Below are positions 17,740 to 26,629 of a stretch of DNA of 64,000 nt, in pieces. Within the stretch, counting starts at the first letter, position 1; every line of letters begins with the position of its first letter. Position numbers and translations under genes: made by a program. Under the pieces are notes generated by a model, which saw only the letters and a list, made by a program, of their open reading frames with translations, was not told where the DNA came from and did not search any database. Origin of the DNA: JAVBPA01 sp031549925 (GTDB lineage: Bacteria; Bacillota; Clostridia; Oscillospirales; CAG-272); NCBI GenBank assembly GCA_031549925.1, contig JAVBPA010000033.1, forward strand, positions 1 to 64,000, read 5' to 3'.

Positions 17740-18696
17740 ATGTATTATATCGGAATCGACCTTGGCGGAACAAATATCGCAGCTGGAATTGTAAATGAAA
17801 ATTGGGAAATTATAAAAAAGGGAAGCGTACCTACGGGAGCGGAAAGAACCCCTGTTGAAATAGTCGATGATATGGCTGCTCTGATTAATAATTTGATTTT
17901 GGAATCTGATATTTCCTATGATGAAATCGCAGGAGCCGGGATTGCTTCTCCCGGAACAGTGAACAAAGCAACCGGTTCCGTGGCTTATGCAAATAATCTT
18001 CCTTTCCGCAGCTTCCCGATATGTTCTTTGCTTAAAGAACGCACTCATTTGAAAAATGTATTTATTGATAACGATGCAAATGCCGCCGCATTGGGAGAAG
18101 CGGTCGCGGGTGCAGCTAAAGGCTCAAGCTGTTCCGTTATGATAACTCTGGGAACGGGAGTAGGCGGAGGTATAATAATAGACGGCAAGGTTTATTCCGG
18201 ATTTAATTATGCGGGAGCTGAGCTTGGACATATAGTCATAGTACACGGCGGCGAAAAATGTTCTTGCGGAAGATGCGGCTGCTGGGAAGCTTACAGCTCT
18301 GCTACTGCCCTTATCCGAATGACAAGAGAAAAAATGCTTGAAACAAAAGATACTGTCATGTGGTCGATGTGCGAGGACAGTATCGATAAAATAAGCGGAA
18401 AAACAGCGTTTGCGGCAGCAAGAAACCAGGACAGGGCAGGCAAAGAAGTAGTTGATGAATATCTTTCGTATTTGGCTTGCGGACTTACCAACATATTAAA
18501 CATATTCCAGCCTGAAATTTTGTCTATCGGCGGAGGAATCTCAAACGAAAAAGATAATTTGATAGTTCCGCTTGAAAAATTAATCCGTGCCGAAGAATAC
18601 GGCGCAAGCGTGGTAGACAGACCGTTTACTAAAATAAAAATCGCAGAATTACGCAATGACGCCGGAATAATCGGAGCTGCCGCATTAGTTTTATAA
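17740..18696 (+). CDS. ROK family glucokinase
   Basis: ROK-fold sugar kinase that would phosphorylate glucose at C6. The N-terminal phosphate loop is GIDLGGTNIAAG (about 4-15), the catalytic Asp is in FIDNDANAAALGEA, the phosphate-2 loop is TLGTGVGGG, and the ROK zinc motif CSCGRCGCWEAY is present. At 318 residues with no N-terminal helix-turn-helix it is a kinase and not a ROK repressor. AAGGGG lies 8 bases before the ATG. It stands alone, ending at a bidirectional terminator. Glucose is the likely substrate, but other hexoses cannot be excluded. Confidence 0.88.
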   Translation: MYYIGIDLGGTNIAAGIVNENWEIIKKGSVPTGAERTPVEIVDDMAALINNLILESDISYDEIAGAGIASPGTVNKATGSVAYANNLPFRSFPICSLLKERTHLKNVFIDNDANAAALGEAVAGAAKGSSCSVMITLGTGVGGGIIIDGKVYSGFNYAGAELGHIVIVHGGEKCSCGRCGCWEAYSSATALIRMTREKMLETKDTVMWSMCEDSIDKISGKTAFAAARNQDRAGKEVVDEYLSYLACGLTNILNIFQPEILSIGGGISNEKDNLIVPLEKLIRAEEYGASVVDRPFTKIKIAELRNDAGIIGAAALVL

Positions 18697-18814
18697 AAAA
18701 CATACAAATTATAATTTAAAACAATATATTTAACAAAGGTTGATTCCAGTGCTACAATTTTCATTAAGTATTTTAAGTTATTATTTTCTATAAAAATTAT
18801 TAAACAAATATAAA

Positions 18815-18856
18815 ATTACCGAAACTTTTATCTATTGGTTTCGGTAATAATTTTTT
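18815..18856. terminator. Bidirectional terminator between glucokinase and ispE
   Basis: An 11-base perfect stem, ATTACCGAAAC (18815-18825) with GTTTCGGTAAT (18838-18848), 12-base loop, followed by AATTTTTTATCTTTT on the + strand and TTTTATATTTG on the - strand. Confidence 0.8.
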
Positions 18857-18950
18857 ATCTTTTAATATTTTTCAATAAGAAAATAAGGCAATCGTCAGCC
18901 GATAACTACCGTATTTTTATCATTATATAATATTTTATAATATTTTTCTG

Positions 18951-19808
18951 TTATATTAATTCATCTTGAATTTTCGGATTACATAAAAACGAAGTATAAC
19001 CGCAGGCAGTTAATTTTAAAAATGCTTTTGACGCTTTTTCATTATCATAAAAAATACCGAAAACAGAAGGACCGCTTCCGCTCATACAAACACCCGCCGC
19101 TCCGCATTCAAGCATTATATTTTTTATTGTTTTGTCATATTCAGATACGATCTCAAAAGCATTATACAATTCTGAAGCTATATTTTTTATATTTAATTCG
19201 GTTATGGCTTTTTGCATTTTATCTATGCTTTTTATTTCGCGGTTTTGTTTTTTATCAAGCTCTGAAAAAGCTTGCTTTGTTAAAATACGTTTTTTATCGA
19301 TTGATATAACTATGTAACACATGGGAATACCGGTATATTTAATATATTTATCGCCTGTTCCGTATATATAACATGTTCCTCCGACAATACAAAAAGGCAC
19401 ATCTGAACCGATTTTACTTCCGAGTAAACAAATTTGTTCTTCTGTTAGTGATGTATCATATAATTTATTAAGAGCTATCAGAGCTGAAGCAGCATTTGAG
19501 CTTCCCCCTCCGAGACCTGCCGCGGCAGGTATTTTTTTTTCTAAATTAAAAACCGCTCCGCCTTTTATATTGAATTCGGAAAAAAACAATTTCGCGGCTT
19601 TAAGAATTAAATTACAATCATCTGTCGGAAGAGTGGAATCATCGCATGTTAAAGTTATTTCGCTTTCCGTTTTATTTACGTTCAGCGTATCGAAAAGACT
19701 GACAGACTGCATAAAGCTTTCTATATTATGATAGCCGCTTTCCAGCAATTCATGAATTTCCAAAAACAAATTTATTTTTGCGTATGAATAAATCGTTATA
19801 TTGTCCAA
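18951..19808 (-). CDS. ispE: 4-diphosphocytidyl-2-C-methyl-D-erythritol kinase
   Basis: GHMP kinase of the MEP isoprenoid pathway that phosphorylates CDP-methylerythritol. The N-terminus YAKINLFLEI is the IspE signature, the ATP-binding loop is PAAAGLGGGSSNAAS (about 90-104), and the C-terminal MSGSGPSVFGIF is the third GHMP motif. Normal length at 285 residues. Translation starts at TTG (19808-19806) with AAGGAG about 11 bases upstream. A single-gene unit with its own promoter; it shows that this organism makes isoprenoids through the MEP pathway. Confidence 0.95.
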   Translation of the reverse strand: MDNITIYSYAKINLFLEIHELLESGYHNIESFMQSVSLFDTLNVNKTESEITLTCDDSTLPTDDCNLILKAAKLFFSEFNIKGGAVFNLEKKIPAAAGLGGGSSNAASALIALNKLYDTSLTEEQICLLGSKIGSDVPFCIVGGTCYIYGTGDKYIKYTGIPMCYIVISIDKKRILTKQAFSELDKKQNREIKSIDKMQKAITELNIKNIASELYNAFEIVSEYDKTIKNIMLECGAAGVCMSGSGPSVFGIFYDNEKASKAFLKLTACGYTSFLCNPKIQDELI

Positions 19809-19847
19809 TCGTACTTTATCTCCTTGGATTTATTGATAAACGATAAT

Positions 19848-19876
19848 ATTTTATTATAAAACAAACAATTTGTCAA
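19848..19876 (-). promoter_or_regulatory. Promoter of ispE
   Basis: On the - strand: TTGACA (19876-19871), 17-base spacer, TAAAAT (19853-19848), about 40 bases before the TTG start. Confidence 0.65.
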
Positions 19877-20073
19877 TATATATACAAAATAAAGATATAA
19901 ATTAAATATTACAAAAAATCTTAAAATATTCCGCTCCTTTTTTGGTTTTCAATGGATTTATTATAAAGCATTTACATTACAAGAATTATAAAATACTGAT
20001 TCGTTACTTTTATCGGAGTAGTGCATATTATATATCAAGGGTCGTATTAAAAATATTTATCGGAGCTTAAATT

Positions 20074-20295
20074 ATGACAAGATGTATAATAACAACAAGC
20101 ACTATAACAATAGCATTGCACGGACAAAAAATATTAGGAGATTATGCGGTGGGATCTACATTGGTTAAATTGAGCAGCAACGAAACGAAGCAAGGATGCG
20201 CGCACGGAATTCAAGTAAATTGTTCATCGGTTGATGCCGCCAAAAATATACTTGACCGTCACGGAGTTAAATATACAACGGTGATATATAAATGA
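20074..20295 (+). CDS. DUF3343 putative Se/S carrier-like protein
   Basis: A 73-residue protein of the DUF3343 type: short alpha/beta domain with a conserved Cys in the KQGCAHGIQV segment, and a second Cys at VNCSS. Family members are annotated as putative selenium or sulfur carriers and commonly sit beside a cysteine-desulfurase-like protein, as here. The stop overlaps the next start as ATGA (20292-20295), so the two are almost certainly made together. A carrier role is inferred from that pairing; no selD or selenocysteine gene is in this window. Confidence 0.82.
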   Translation: MTRCIITTSTITIALHGQKILGDYAVGSTLVKLSSNETKQGCAHGIQVNCSSVDAAKNILDRHGVKYTTVIYK

Positions 20296-21431
20296 TTTAT
20301 TTTGATAATGCCGCAACATCATATCCCAAGCCTCCGGAAGTGCTTCGGATAATATATAAAACGATGACCGAATACGGCGGAAATCCCGGGAGAAGTTCTC
20401 ACTCCCTGTCTCTTGCGGCCGCTAAAATGGTTTATCAGTGCCGTGAAAGTATCGCGGAGCATTTTGGCGGAAATCCGGAAAACGTAGTATTCACATACAA
20501 TGCGACCTACGCTTTAAATATTGCAGTAAAATCAGTTGCCGGAAAATACGGCAGAATATTAATATCAGATATAGAACATAATGCCGTTTACAGACCGGTA
20601 ACCGCTTTGACTCGAACAGGATTAGGCTGCGATATTTTCCATGTCAGCGATAATTCTGATGAAACAATTAAAAATTTTTGTGATAAATTATGCGGTGAAA
20701 CAAAAATAGTTGTTGTTAATTTAAGTTCGAATGTATGCGGATTGTCGGTTCCCGCAGATAAAATCGGGCAGCTTTGCAGAGAACGCGGTATCATTTTCAT
20801 AGCTGACGCTTCTCAGTGTGCCGGAAGCAAAAACATTAATATGGAAAAATGCTGTATCGATATATTATGCGCTCCTGGTCATAAAGGCTTGATGGGGCCT
20901 CAGGGATGCGGATTTGCGGTTTTCGGTTCTGCTTTTTCCGGTGAAAACGCTGCGAATTTAAAAACTTTCGCGGAAGGCGGGAGCGGTTCGGCTTCACTTG
21001 AAAGAACTATGCCTGCATTTTTACCGGAGAGACTCGAGGCCGGAACTTTGTCAACTCCTGCGATAGCAGGGCTTTTGGCAGGGCTTAATTTTGTGAAGCA
21101 TATCGGTGTAGATGAAATTGCGGATCATGAAAAAAAATTATTTATACGGGCAAATGAAATGCTTTACAATACAAACGGGGTTACCGTATATGTTCCGCAA
21201 TGTTCCGGTTCGATTTTATTGTTCAATATAGAAGGCGTATTACCGTCGGAAGCGGCTGAAGTGTTCGACAGTGATAATATATGCGTAAGAGCAGGTTATC
21301 ATTGCGCTCCTCTTCCCCACAATATGCTGAAAACAGGGAAGAACGGAGCAATAAGAGCAAGCTTTGGAGCATATAACCGCTTATCGGAACTCGATTCATT
21401 TTATCGTGTCGTAAAAAAACTTATTAAATAA
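20292..21431 (+). CDS. Class V aminotransferase, cysteine desulfurase-like
   Basis: PLP enzyme of the cysteine desulfurase/SufS-like family. The PLP lysine is Lys198 in APGHKGLMGPQG, the catalytic cysteine is Cys338 in RAGYHCAPLPH, and the N-terminus YFDNAATSYPKPP is a family hallmark. At 379 residues it has the usual size for the subgroup paired with DUF3343. It would take sulfur (or selenium) from cysteine (or selenocysteine) and hand it to the overlapping small protein. It is not next to iscU or nifU, so a dedicated role apart from general Fe-S assembly is likely, by inference. Confidence 0.88.
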   Translation: MIYFDNAATSYPKPPEVLRIIYKTMTEYGGNPGRSSHSLSLAAAKMVYQCRESIAEHFGGNPENVVFTYNATYALNIAVKSVAGKYGRILISDIEHNAVYRPVTALTRTGLGCDIFHVSDNSDETIKNFCDKLCGETKIVVVNLSSNVCGLSVPADKIGQLCRERGIIFIADASQCAGSKNINMEKCCIDILCAPGHKGLMGPQGCGFAVFGSAFSGENAANLKTFAEGGSGSASLERTMPAFLPERLEAGTLSTPAIAGLLAGLNFVKHIGVDEIADHEKKLFIRANEMLYNTNGVTVYVPQCSGSILLFNIEGVLPSEAAEVFDSDNICVRAGYHCAPLPHNMLKTGKNGAIRASFGAYNRLSELDSFYRVVKKLIK

Positions 21432-21540
21432 TTTCCAAGCATTTGCAGTTTGAATTTTGTCAGTATTGTGAATTCAGTATTGTGAATAATGTATAAAAAT
21501 AAATACCATTGAAAAAAGAAGCTTTCCTGTAATATTTTTA

Positions 21541-21569
21541 AAAAGAAGATCGTAGGAGATCTTCTTTTT
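21541..21569 (+). terminator. Terminator after the desulfurase gene
   Basis: AAAAGAAGATC (21541-21551) pairs with GATCTTCTTTT (21558-21568) around a six-base loop; the right arm merges into a T-rich run. Confidence 0.8.
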
Positions 21570-21612
21570 CTTGTTACATTTAGAAATCAACATGCTTTAA
21601 TATTTATTATAC

Positions 21613-21641
21613 TTGATTTATTGATAACAGTAATATATAAT
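21613..21641 (+). promoter_or_regulatory. Promoter of the carbohydrate block
   Basis: TTGATT (21613-21618), 17-base spacer, TATAAT (21636-21641), about 33 bases before the isomerase ATG. Confidence 0.6.
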
Positions 21642-21673
21642 TAAAATAAGAAATACCGAAAGGGGATTATATA

Positions 21674-22453
21674 ATGACAAACAGAAAATCTATATATCTT
21701 GACTGTATCGGCGAAGGAACTATGGAGCAAAAGCTTGAAGCCGCTAAAAAAGCGGGTTTCGCGGCAGTGGAACTGCCTACTATCGAAGAAGATAAACGCG
21801 CTGAAGTAAAAGAGTTATTTGCGAAATACGAGCTTATTTGCCCTTCAATTATGACAAGCGGAGCCTGGAATTTTCCTGCGACATCTCCTGATCCGAACAT
21901 AAGGGAAAAAAGCGCTGAATGTTATATAAAAGCAATAGACACTGCGGTATATATGGGATGTGATACAATATTGACTGTTCCCGGCGGACTTAACTCTGAA
22001 ATTACATATGAAATAGCTTGGGAAAACGCGCCTAAAACGCTTTCTGCCGTATTGCCGTACGCAAAAGAAAAAAATGTAACTATGGCAATTGAGAATGTAT
22101 GGAACAAATTTTTAATCAGCCCCCGCGAAATGGTTCAATTTATTGATCAATTCAATTCCGAATATGTAGCTGCTTATTTTGATATAGGAAACATTGTATT
22201 TTACGGTATACCGCAGCATTGGATAAAATCCCTTGGCAAACGCATAAAACGCGTACATATAAAGGGATTTTCTATGTCAGGCTTTTCGGGTTTTACATGG
22301 TCTTCTCTGCCTCAGTCCACAATCGACTGGAAAGCTGTTAATAATGCGCTGAAAGAAGTCGGATATAATAGCTGGATAACCGCAGAGCTTGGTCCTGATG
22401 AGCGGGGACTCGAAGCGATTGCAAAAGATATCGACGATATTTTAAATCTGTAA
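21674..22453 (+). CDS. Sugar phosphate isomerase/epimerase (TIM barrel)
   Basis: Xylose-isomerase-like TIM barrel of the AP-endonuclease-2 superfamily, 259 residues. Visible family segments include MAIENVWN (metal-binding Glu), AAYFDIGN (Asp), KRVHIKGF (His) and the C-terminal WITAELGPDERG (Glu), giving the four-residue metal site. Such enzymes interconvert keto and aldo sugars or related polyols. It starts an apparent operon with the LarA-domain gene 6 bases downstream. The exact sugar is unknown. Confidence 0.82.
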   Translation: MTNRKSIYLDCIGEGTMEQKLEAAKKAGFAAVELPTIEEDKRAEVKELFAKYELICPSIMTSGAWNFPATSPDPNIREKSAECYIKAIDTAVYMGCDTILTVPGGLNSEITYEIAWENAPKTLSAVLPYAKEKNVTMAIENVWNKFLISPREMVQFIDQFNSEYVAAYFDIGNIVFYGIPQHWIKSLGKRIKRVHIKGFSMSGFSGFTWSSLPQSTIDWKAVNNALKEVGYNSWITAELGPDERGLEAIAKDIDDILNL

Positions 22454-22459
22454 TTAATT

Positions 22460-23710
22460 ATGATAAGCGCTAAACCGAACGGATTTACAAGAAACGAAGT
22501 GGAAGCGGCTGCGGCCTCTTCAATATCCGGTAAAAGCTTAAAAAAAGTATTGCTGCTCCCTCCGGATTATACCCGTATGTATTCGGGAGCAGGGATGATA
22601 ACCGCTGTTTATTATAAATTATTATCGCAATTCGCGGAAGTTGACGTTATGCCCGCGCTCGGAACACATGTTCCGATGACTAAAAATGAAATTGAAATCT
22701 TTTTTGAGGGAGCTGTACCTCCGGAACGTATAATTTATCATAATTGGCGGACGGATGTTGTAAAAATCGGAACAATACCGGCTGAATTTGTAAGTGTTGT
22801 TTCAGAGGGATTGGTTAATACAAAAATTGATGTCGAAGTTAACAAACGTATCATTGACCCAAGTTATGATTTGATAATTTCAATAGGGCAGGTAGTTCCC
22901 CATGAAGTTGTAGGCATGGCAAACTATTCAAAAAATATATTTGTCGGCTGCGGCGGTTCTTCGATGATAAACAGTTCCCATATGCTCGGGGCTTTTTACG
23001 GCATGGAAAGAATAATGGGTAAGGATTTTTCGCCGGTCAGACGTGTTTTTGACTACGCGGAGGAAAATTTTTTGTCAAATGTACCGCTTTTATATGTATT
23101 AACCGTTACTACAAACAGAGGAGACGATATCTCACTCCATGGAATGTGGTTCGGCCGCGCAAGATCGGATTTTGAAGAAGCGGTTGCTCTCAGTCAGGAA
23201 AAAAATCTTACTTATTTAGATAATCCGCAAACAAAAATTATAGTAAATTTGGATGAACGTGAATTTAAGAGTACTTGGCTCGGAAATAAAGCAATATACC
23301 GTACCAGAATGGCTATAGCTGACGGAGGAGAACTTATTGTATTGGCTCCGGGAGTTAATAAATTCGGAGAGGACTCCGAAAATGACCGATTGATACGTAA
23401 ATACGGTTATGTCGGACGTGAAACAGTATTAAAACTTGTCAGTGAAAACGAAGACCTGCGTAATAATTTGTCGGTCGCCGCACATTTGATTCACGGTTCT
23501 TCAGACGGAAGATTTTCTGTTACATATGCCTCGAAACATTTGACGCGGGAAGAAATTGAAAATGCGGCTTTTTTGTATATGCCGTACGATGAAGCTATTG
23601 TTAAATATTCTGTAAAATCATTATGCGAAGGATATAATACGCTGCCGAACGGTGAAACGGTTTATTATATTTCAAATCCCGCGCTTGGATTATGGTCGGT
23701 GCGAAAATAA
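22460..23710 (+). CDS. LarA-domain (nickel-dependent racemase-like) protein
   Basis: A 416-residue member of the lactate racemase domain family. The N-terminal LLPPDYTRMYSGAG matches the LarA-type loop, PALGTHVPM holds a conserved His, and HEVVGMANYSKN followed by FVGCGGSS is the segment around the pincer-cofactor site. LarA-like enzymes use a nickel-pincer nucleotide to racemise or epimerise 2-hydroxy acids. The Ni-pincer biosynthesis genes (larB, larC, larE) are not in this window. No Shine-Dalgarno is seen, and the start is 6 bases after the previous stop, so translation is likely coupled. A sugar-acid substrate is inferred from neighbours. Confidence 0.8.
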   Translation: MISAKPNGFTRNEVEAAAASSISGKSLKKVLLLPPDYTRMYSGAGMITAVYYKLLSQFAEVDVMPALGTHVPMTKNEIEIFFEGAVPPERIIYHNWRTDVVKIGTIPAEFVSVVSEGLVNTKIDVEVNKRIIDPSYDLIISIGQVVPHEVVGMANYSKNIFVGCGGSSMINSSHMLGAFYGMERIMGKDFSPVRRVFDYAEENFLSNVPLLYVLTVTTNRGDDISLHGMWFGRARSDFEEAVALSQEKNLTYLDNPQTKIIVNLDEREFKSTWLGNKAIYRTRMAIADGGELIVLAPGVNKFGEDSENDRLIRKYGYVGRETVLKLVSENEDLRNNLSVAAHLIHGSSDGRFSVTYASKHLTREEIENAAFLYMPYDEAIVKYSVKSLCEGYNTLPNGETVYYISNPALGLWSVRK

Positions 23711-23730
23711 AATACCGGAGGGTTTTTGGA

Positions 23731-24321
23731 ATGGAATATTATATAAAAAAAATGCCGGAAATTGATTGGGACAAAGCTGAAACAGCATTGATTTCTTTAT
23801 ATAAATGGGATAAATCATATATGCCTCATGCTTGTGCAAAACTAATTTGTACGGATAATTCTCTTCATGTACGCATTATATGCGAAGAAGAAAATCCCAA
23901 AGCGGTATATCATAATTTTTTTGATCCGGTATACTGTGACAGTTGCCTGGAATTTTTCTTTTCGCATAAAAAGGATTATAAATATATAAACTGTGAAATG
24001 AATTCTCTCGGAGCGTCATTAATAGCTGTAGGCTACGGCCGTAATGATCGAGTCCGTATAGATAAATTAATTACGCCCCCGTTAGTTAAAGCATCGAGAG
24101 AAGGGGAAAATTGGTGTGTTGAAGTGACATTTACACTTGATATGTTGAAAATATTATTAGGTGATGATGTTTCGTTCGATACGGGCAGTGTTTGGTACGG
24201 AAATTTTTATAAATGCGGAGATAAAACGGAAATTCCTCATTATGGTATGTGGTCGGAAGTCGGAACAGAAAATCCCGATTTTCACAGACCCGAATATTTC
24301 GGAGAATTAATAATTATTTGA
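23731..24321 (+). CDS. CBM9-like carbohydrate-binding protein
   Basis: A 196-residue cytoplasmic-looking protein (no signal peptide) with the beta-sandwich layout of the family-9-like carbohydrate-binding module: DKAETALISLYKW, DPVYCDSCLEFFF, and WYGNFYKCGD near the C-terminus, followed by the FHRPEYFGEL ending typical of the family. The open frame extends to 23692, but GGAGG lies 9 bases before the ATG at 23731, so I chose that start. It follows the LarA gene by 20 bases. CBM9-like stand-alone proteins often occur beside sugar-catabolic genes; the ligand is unknown. Confidence 0.8.
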   Translation: MEYYIKKMPEIDWDKAETALISLYKWDKSYMPHACAKLICTDNSLHVRIICEEENPKAVYHNFFDPVYCDSCLEFFFSHKKDYKYINCEMNSLGASLIAVGYGRNDRVRIDKLITPPLVKASREGENWCVEVTFTLDMLKILLGDDVSFDTGSVWYGNFYKCGDKTEIPHYGMWSEVGTENPDFHRPEYFGELIII

Positions 24322-24444
24322 TTATTTTTTTACCGGTTTGAAAGTATTTTATTACCTAAAACAAATTATAATAAAAATAAACAAACAGATTATTTTAAAT
24401 CTTAATTATTATTTTCATTAAACAAGAAAAGTATAAGGTAAATT

Positions 24445-26259
24445 ATGAAAAAACTTATTTCTTATGAAAACAGTAAAATAACATCGGGATTTTGGGAAAA
24501 GAAGCAAAGACTAGTCCGTGATGTGTCATTAAAAGCAGTATATGACCGTTTTAGCGAAACCGGGCGTTTCCGTGCTTTTGACTTTTCATGGAAAGAAGGA
24601 GAACCGGATAGGCCGCACATTTTTTGGGATTCGGATGTGGCAAAGTGGCTGGAAAGCGCGGCTTATGTTTTGAATGGAGAAAAAAATCCGGAAATCGAAG
24701 CTGTTTGTGATAGTATCATAGAGAAAATCGCCGCTCATCAGGAAAAAAACGGATATTTTAATATATATTTTACCGTCGTTGAACCGGAGGCTCGTTTTAC
24801 GCGCCGTACAGATCATGAATTGTATTGCGCGGGGCATCTTATCGAAGCGGCTGTCGAATATTATAAAGTTACGGGTAAAAAACTTTTTCTTGACTGCATG
24901 TGTAAATATGCGGATTATATCGAAAAAATTTTTAAAATTAAAGGAAATAAATATTTTTCAACTCCCGGACATGAAGAAATCGAATTGGCTCTTGTAAAAC
25001 TCCATGATATAACGGGGGAAATGCGGTATCTTGAACTTGCTAAATTCTTTATTGATAAAAGAGGATGCGAAGAAGAAGCAAATTACGGCTGGGCTCAAGC
25101 TTCATATAATCAAAGTCACCTTCCTTGCCGCGAACAAAAAACCGCAGAAGGACATTCTGTACGGGCAGTTTATCTGTACAGCGGAATGGCTGACATAGCT
25201 TATAAATACGGAGACGAAGCTTTAAAACAAGCTTGCCGTGATTTATTTGAAAATATAATTAATAAAAGAATGTATATCACCGGAGGTATAGGTTCAACCC
25301 GAGTGGGAGAAGCTTTTACTATAGATTACGATCTTCCCCCGGCGACAGCTTATACCGAAAGCTGCGCATCGATAGGACTTGCGTTGTTTGCACGCCGTAT
25401 GCAGCTGCTTTATACGGATTCGGTTTATGCGGAAATCATTGAAAAAATAATATACAATGGATTTTTGTCGTCAATATCACTGGACGGTAAATCATTCTTT
25501 TACGAAAATCCGCTGGAGATATTACCGGAATTGCACAAGGTACGCGGTGAAATCCATTATCCGTCGTCTAGACGCTCAGAGGTTTTTGATTGTTCCTGCT
25601 GTCCTCCGAATATAACGAGATTCATGGCTTCTGTTGCGGATTTTCTTTATACGGCTGACGATGAAAATAATACTGTTTATCTCCATCAATTCATGAACAG
25701 CGATACAAAATTTATTCTTTGCGATAAAGAAGTGAAAATATCTCAGAAAACATCATATCCGGAAAACGGAATTGTGAAAATAAATTACAGCGGACCCGAA
25801 GCGGTTTTAGCCGTAAGAATTCCCAGTTGGTCAAACCGTTATGAAGCGTTCAAAAATCCGGATGGCTATGCTTATTTTAATGTTTTTGACGGTTTTGAAT
25901 TTGAGTTTGATTTCGCCCCTCAGGTGCGTTTTATCGAGGCTGATCCGCGTGTAACAGGCTGCGAAAACCGTTGCGCGGTTTCATACGGTCCGGTTATATA
26001 TTGCATGGAGGGAATAGACAATATATCTCCTTTGCGGGATATAAGGCTTGATAGTGATATACCATGCGAATTTGAATATAATAATTCGCTTGATGTACAA
26101 ACATTATGTTTTACGGCATACCGGCGTAAATTTGAAACAAATAAATTATATTCTTTAAATAAATTACCCCTTGAAACAATAAAAGCCCGGATGATACCAT
26201 ATTATTCTTTTGCAAACAGAGATTACAGCGAAATGGTTGTATGGTGTTTGACCAGATAA
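24445..26259 (+). CDS. GH127 beta-L-arabinofuranosidase-like glycoside hydrolase
   Basis: A 604-residue GH127 enzyme without a signal peptide, so probably cytoplasmic. All key residues of the characterised Bifidobacterium enzyme HypBA1 have equivalents at matching spacing: Glu289 (acid/base), Glu305 and Cys307 (ETESC region), and the Cys385-Cys386 pair of CSCCPPN, of which the first would be the nucleophile and the others zinc ligands. The family acts on beta-L-arabinofuranosides of hydroxyproline-rich glycoproteins. It is the last gene of the carbohydrate block, 123 bases after the CBM9-like gene. The residue conservation is direct; the exact substrate is inferred. Confidence 0.92.
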   Translation: MKKLISYENSKITSGFWEKKQRLVRDVSLKAVYDRFSETGRFRAFDFSWKEGEPDRPHIFWDSDVAKWLESAAYVLNGEKNPEIEAVCDSIIEKIAAHQEKNGYFNIYFTVVEPEARFTRRTDHELYCAGHLIEAAVEYYKVTGKKLFLDCMCKYADYIEKIFKIKGNKYFSTPGHEEIELALVKLHDITGEMRYLELAKFFIDKRGCEEEANYGWAQASYNQSHLPCREQKTAEGHSVRAVYLYSGMADIAYKYGDEALKQACRDLFENIINKRMYITGGIGSTRVGEAFTIDYDLPPATAYTESCASIGLALFARRMQLLYTDSVYAEIIEKIIYNGFLSSISLDGKSFFYENPLEILPELHKVRGEIHYPSSRRSEVFDCSCCPPNITRFMASVADFLYTADDENNTVYLHQFMNSDTKFILCDKEVKISQKTSYPENGIVKINYSGPEAVLAVRIPSWSNRYEAFKNPDGYAYFNVFDGFEFEFDFAPQVRFIEADPRVTGCENRCAVSYGPVIYCMEGIDNISPLRDIRLDSDIPCEFEYNNSLDVQTLCFTAYRRKFETNKLYSLNKLPLETIKARMIPYYSFANRDYSEMVVWCLTR

Positions 26260-26287
26260 AAATTTTATAATCGGTTATATAAAAATC

Positions 26288-26629
26288 ATGAAAAAGAAAA
26301 AAAGATCTTCGGACGAAGATGACGACGGACGTGTTATTGCCAATATGGATGTCGAAGGAATGCCTTGGAATTCACAGGGAATGTCCTGGCGTTTCGGATT
26401 GAACGGTTTTATAAAAAAACAAAAAAATAAAAAATCAGATTCGGCAGATTTAAAAGATAATTATGGAGCGGAAATTGATAAAAACATTTCCGCTCCGCCT
26501 CCGTTAAGCAAAAGAGAAACTTTATTTATTATCTTTCATTCTGTTTTATCCGGATTGACTGTTGCTGCAATATTCGGAACCGCAGGGTTTTTGTTTATAC
26601 TGTTTTGTGTGAAGGTTTGGTTTGTATGA
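26288..26629 (+). CDS. Small membrane protein with DDDGR...GMPW motif, unknown
   Basis: A 113-residue protein I cannot name. It starts with a Lys-rich, acidic N-terminus and a DDDGRVIANMDVEGMPW segment (about 11-27), then a basic, polar region, and ends in one or two hydrophobic segments (about 80-113). Similar DDGR-x-IA-x-M motifs occur, from memory, in short uncharacterised clostridial membrane proteins. It would be a tail-anchored cytoplasmic protein. Its stop overlaps the next gene's start as ATGA (26626-26629), a sign of coupled translation. It follows the GH127 gene by 28 bases, with no strong ribosome site. Confidence 0.6.
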   Translation: MKKKKRSSDEDDDGRVIANMDVEGMPWNSQGMSWRFGLNGFIKKQKNKKSDSADLKDNYGAEIDKNISAPPPLSKRETLFIIFHSVLSGLTVAAIFGTAGFLFILFCVKVWFV

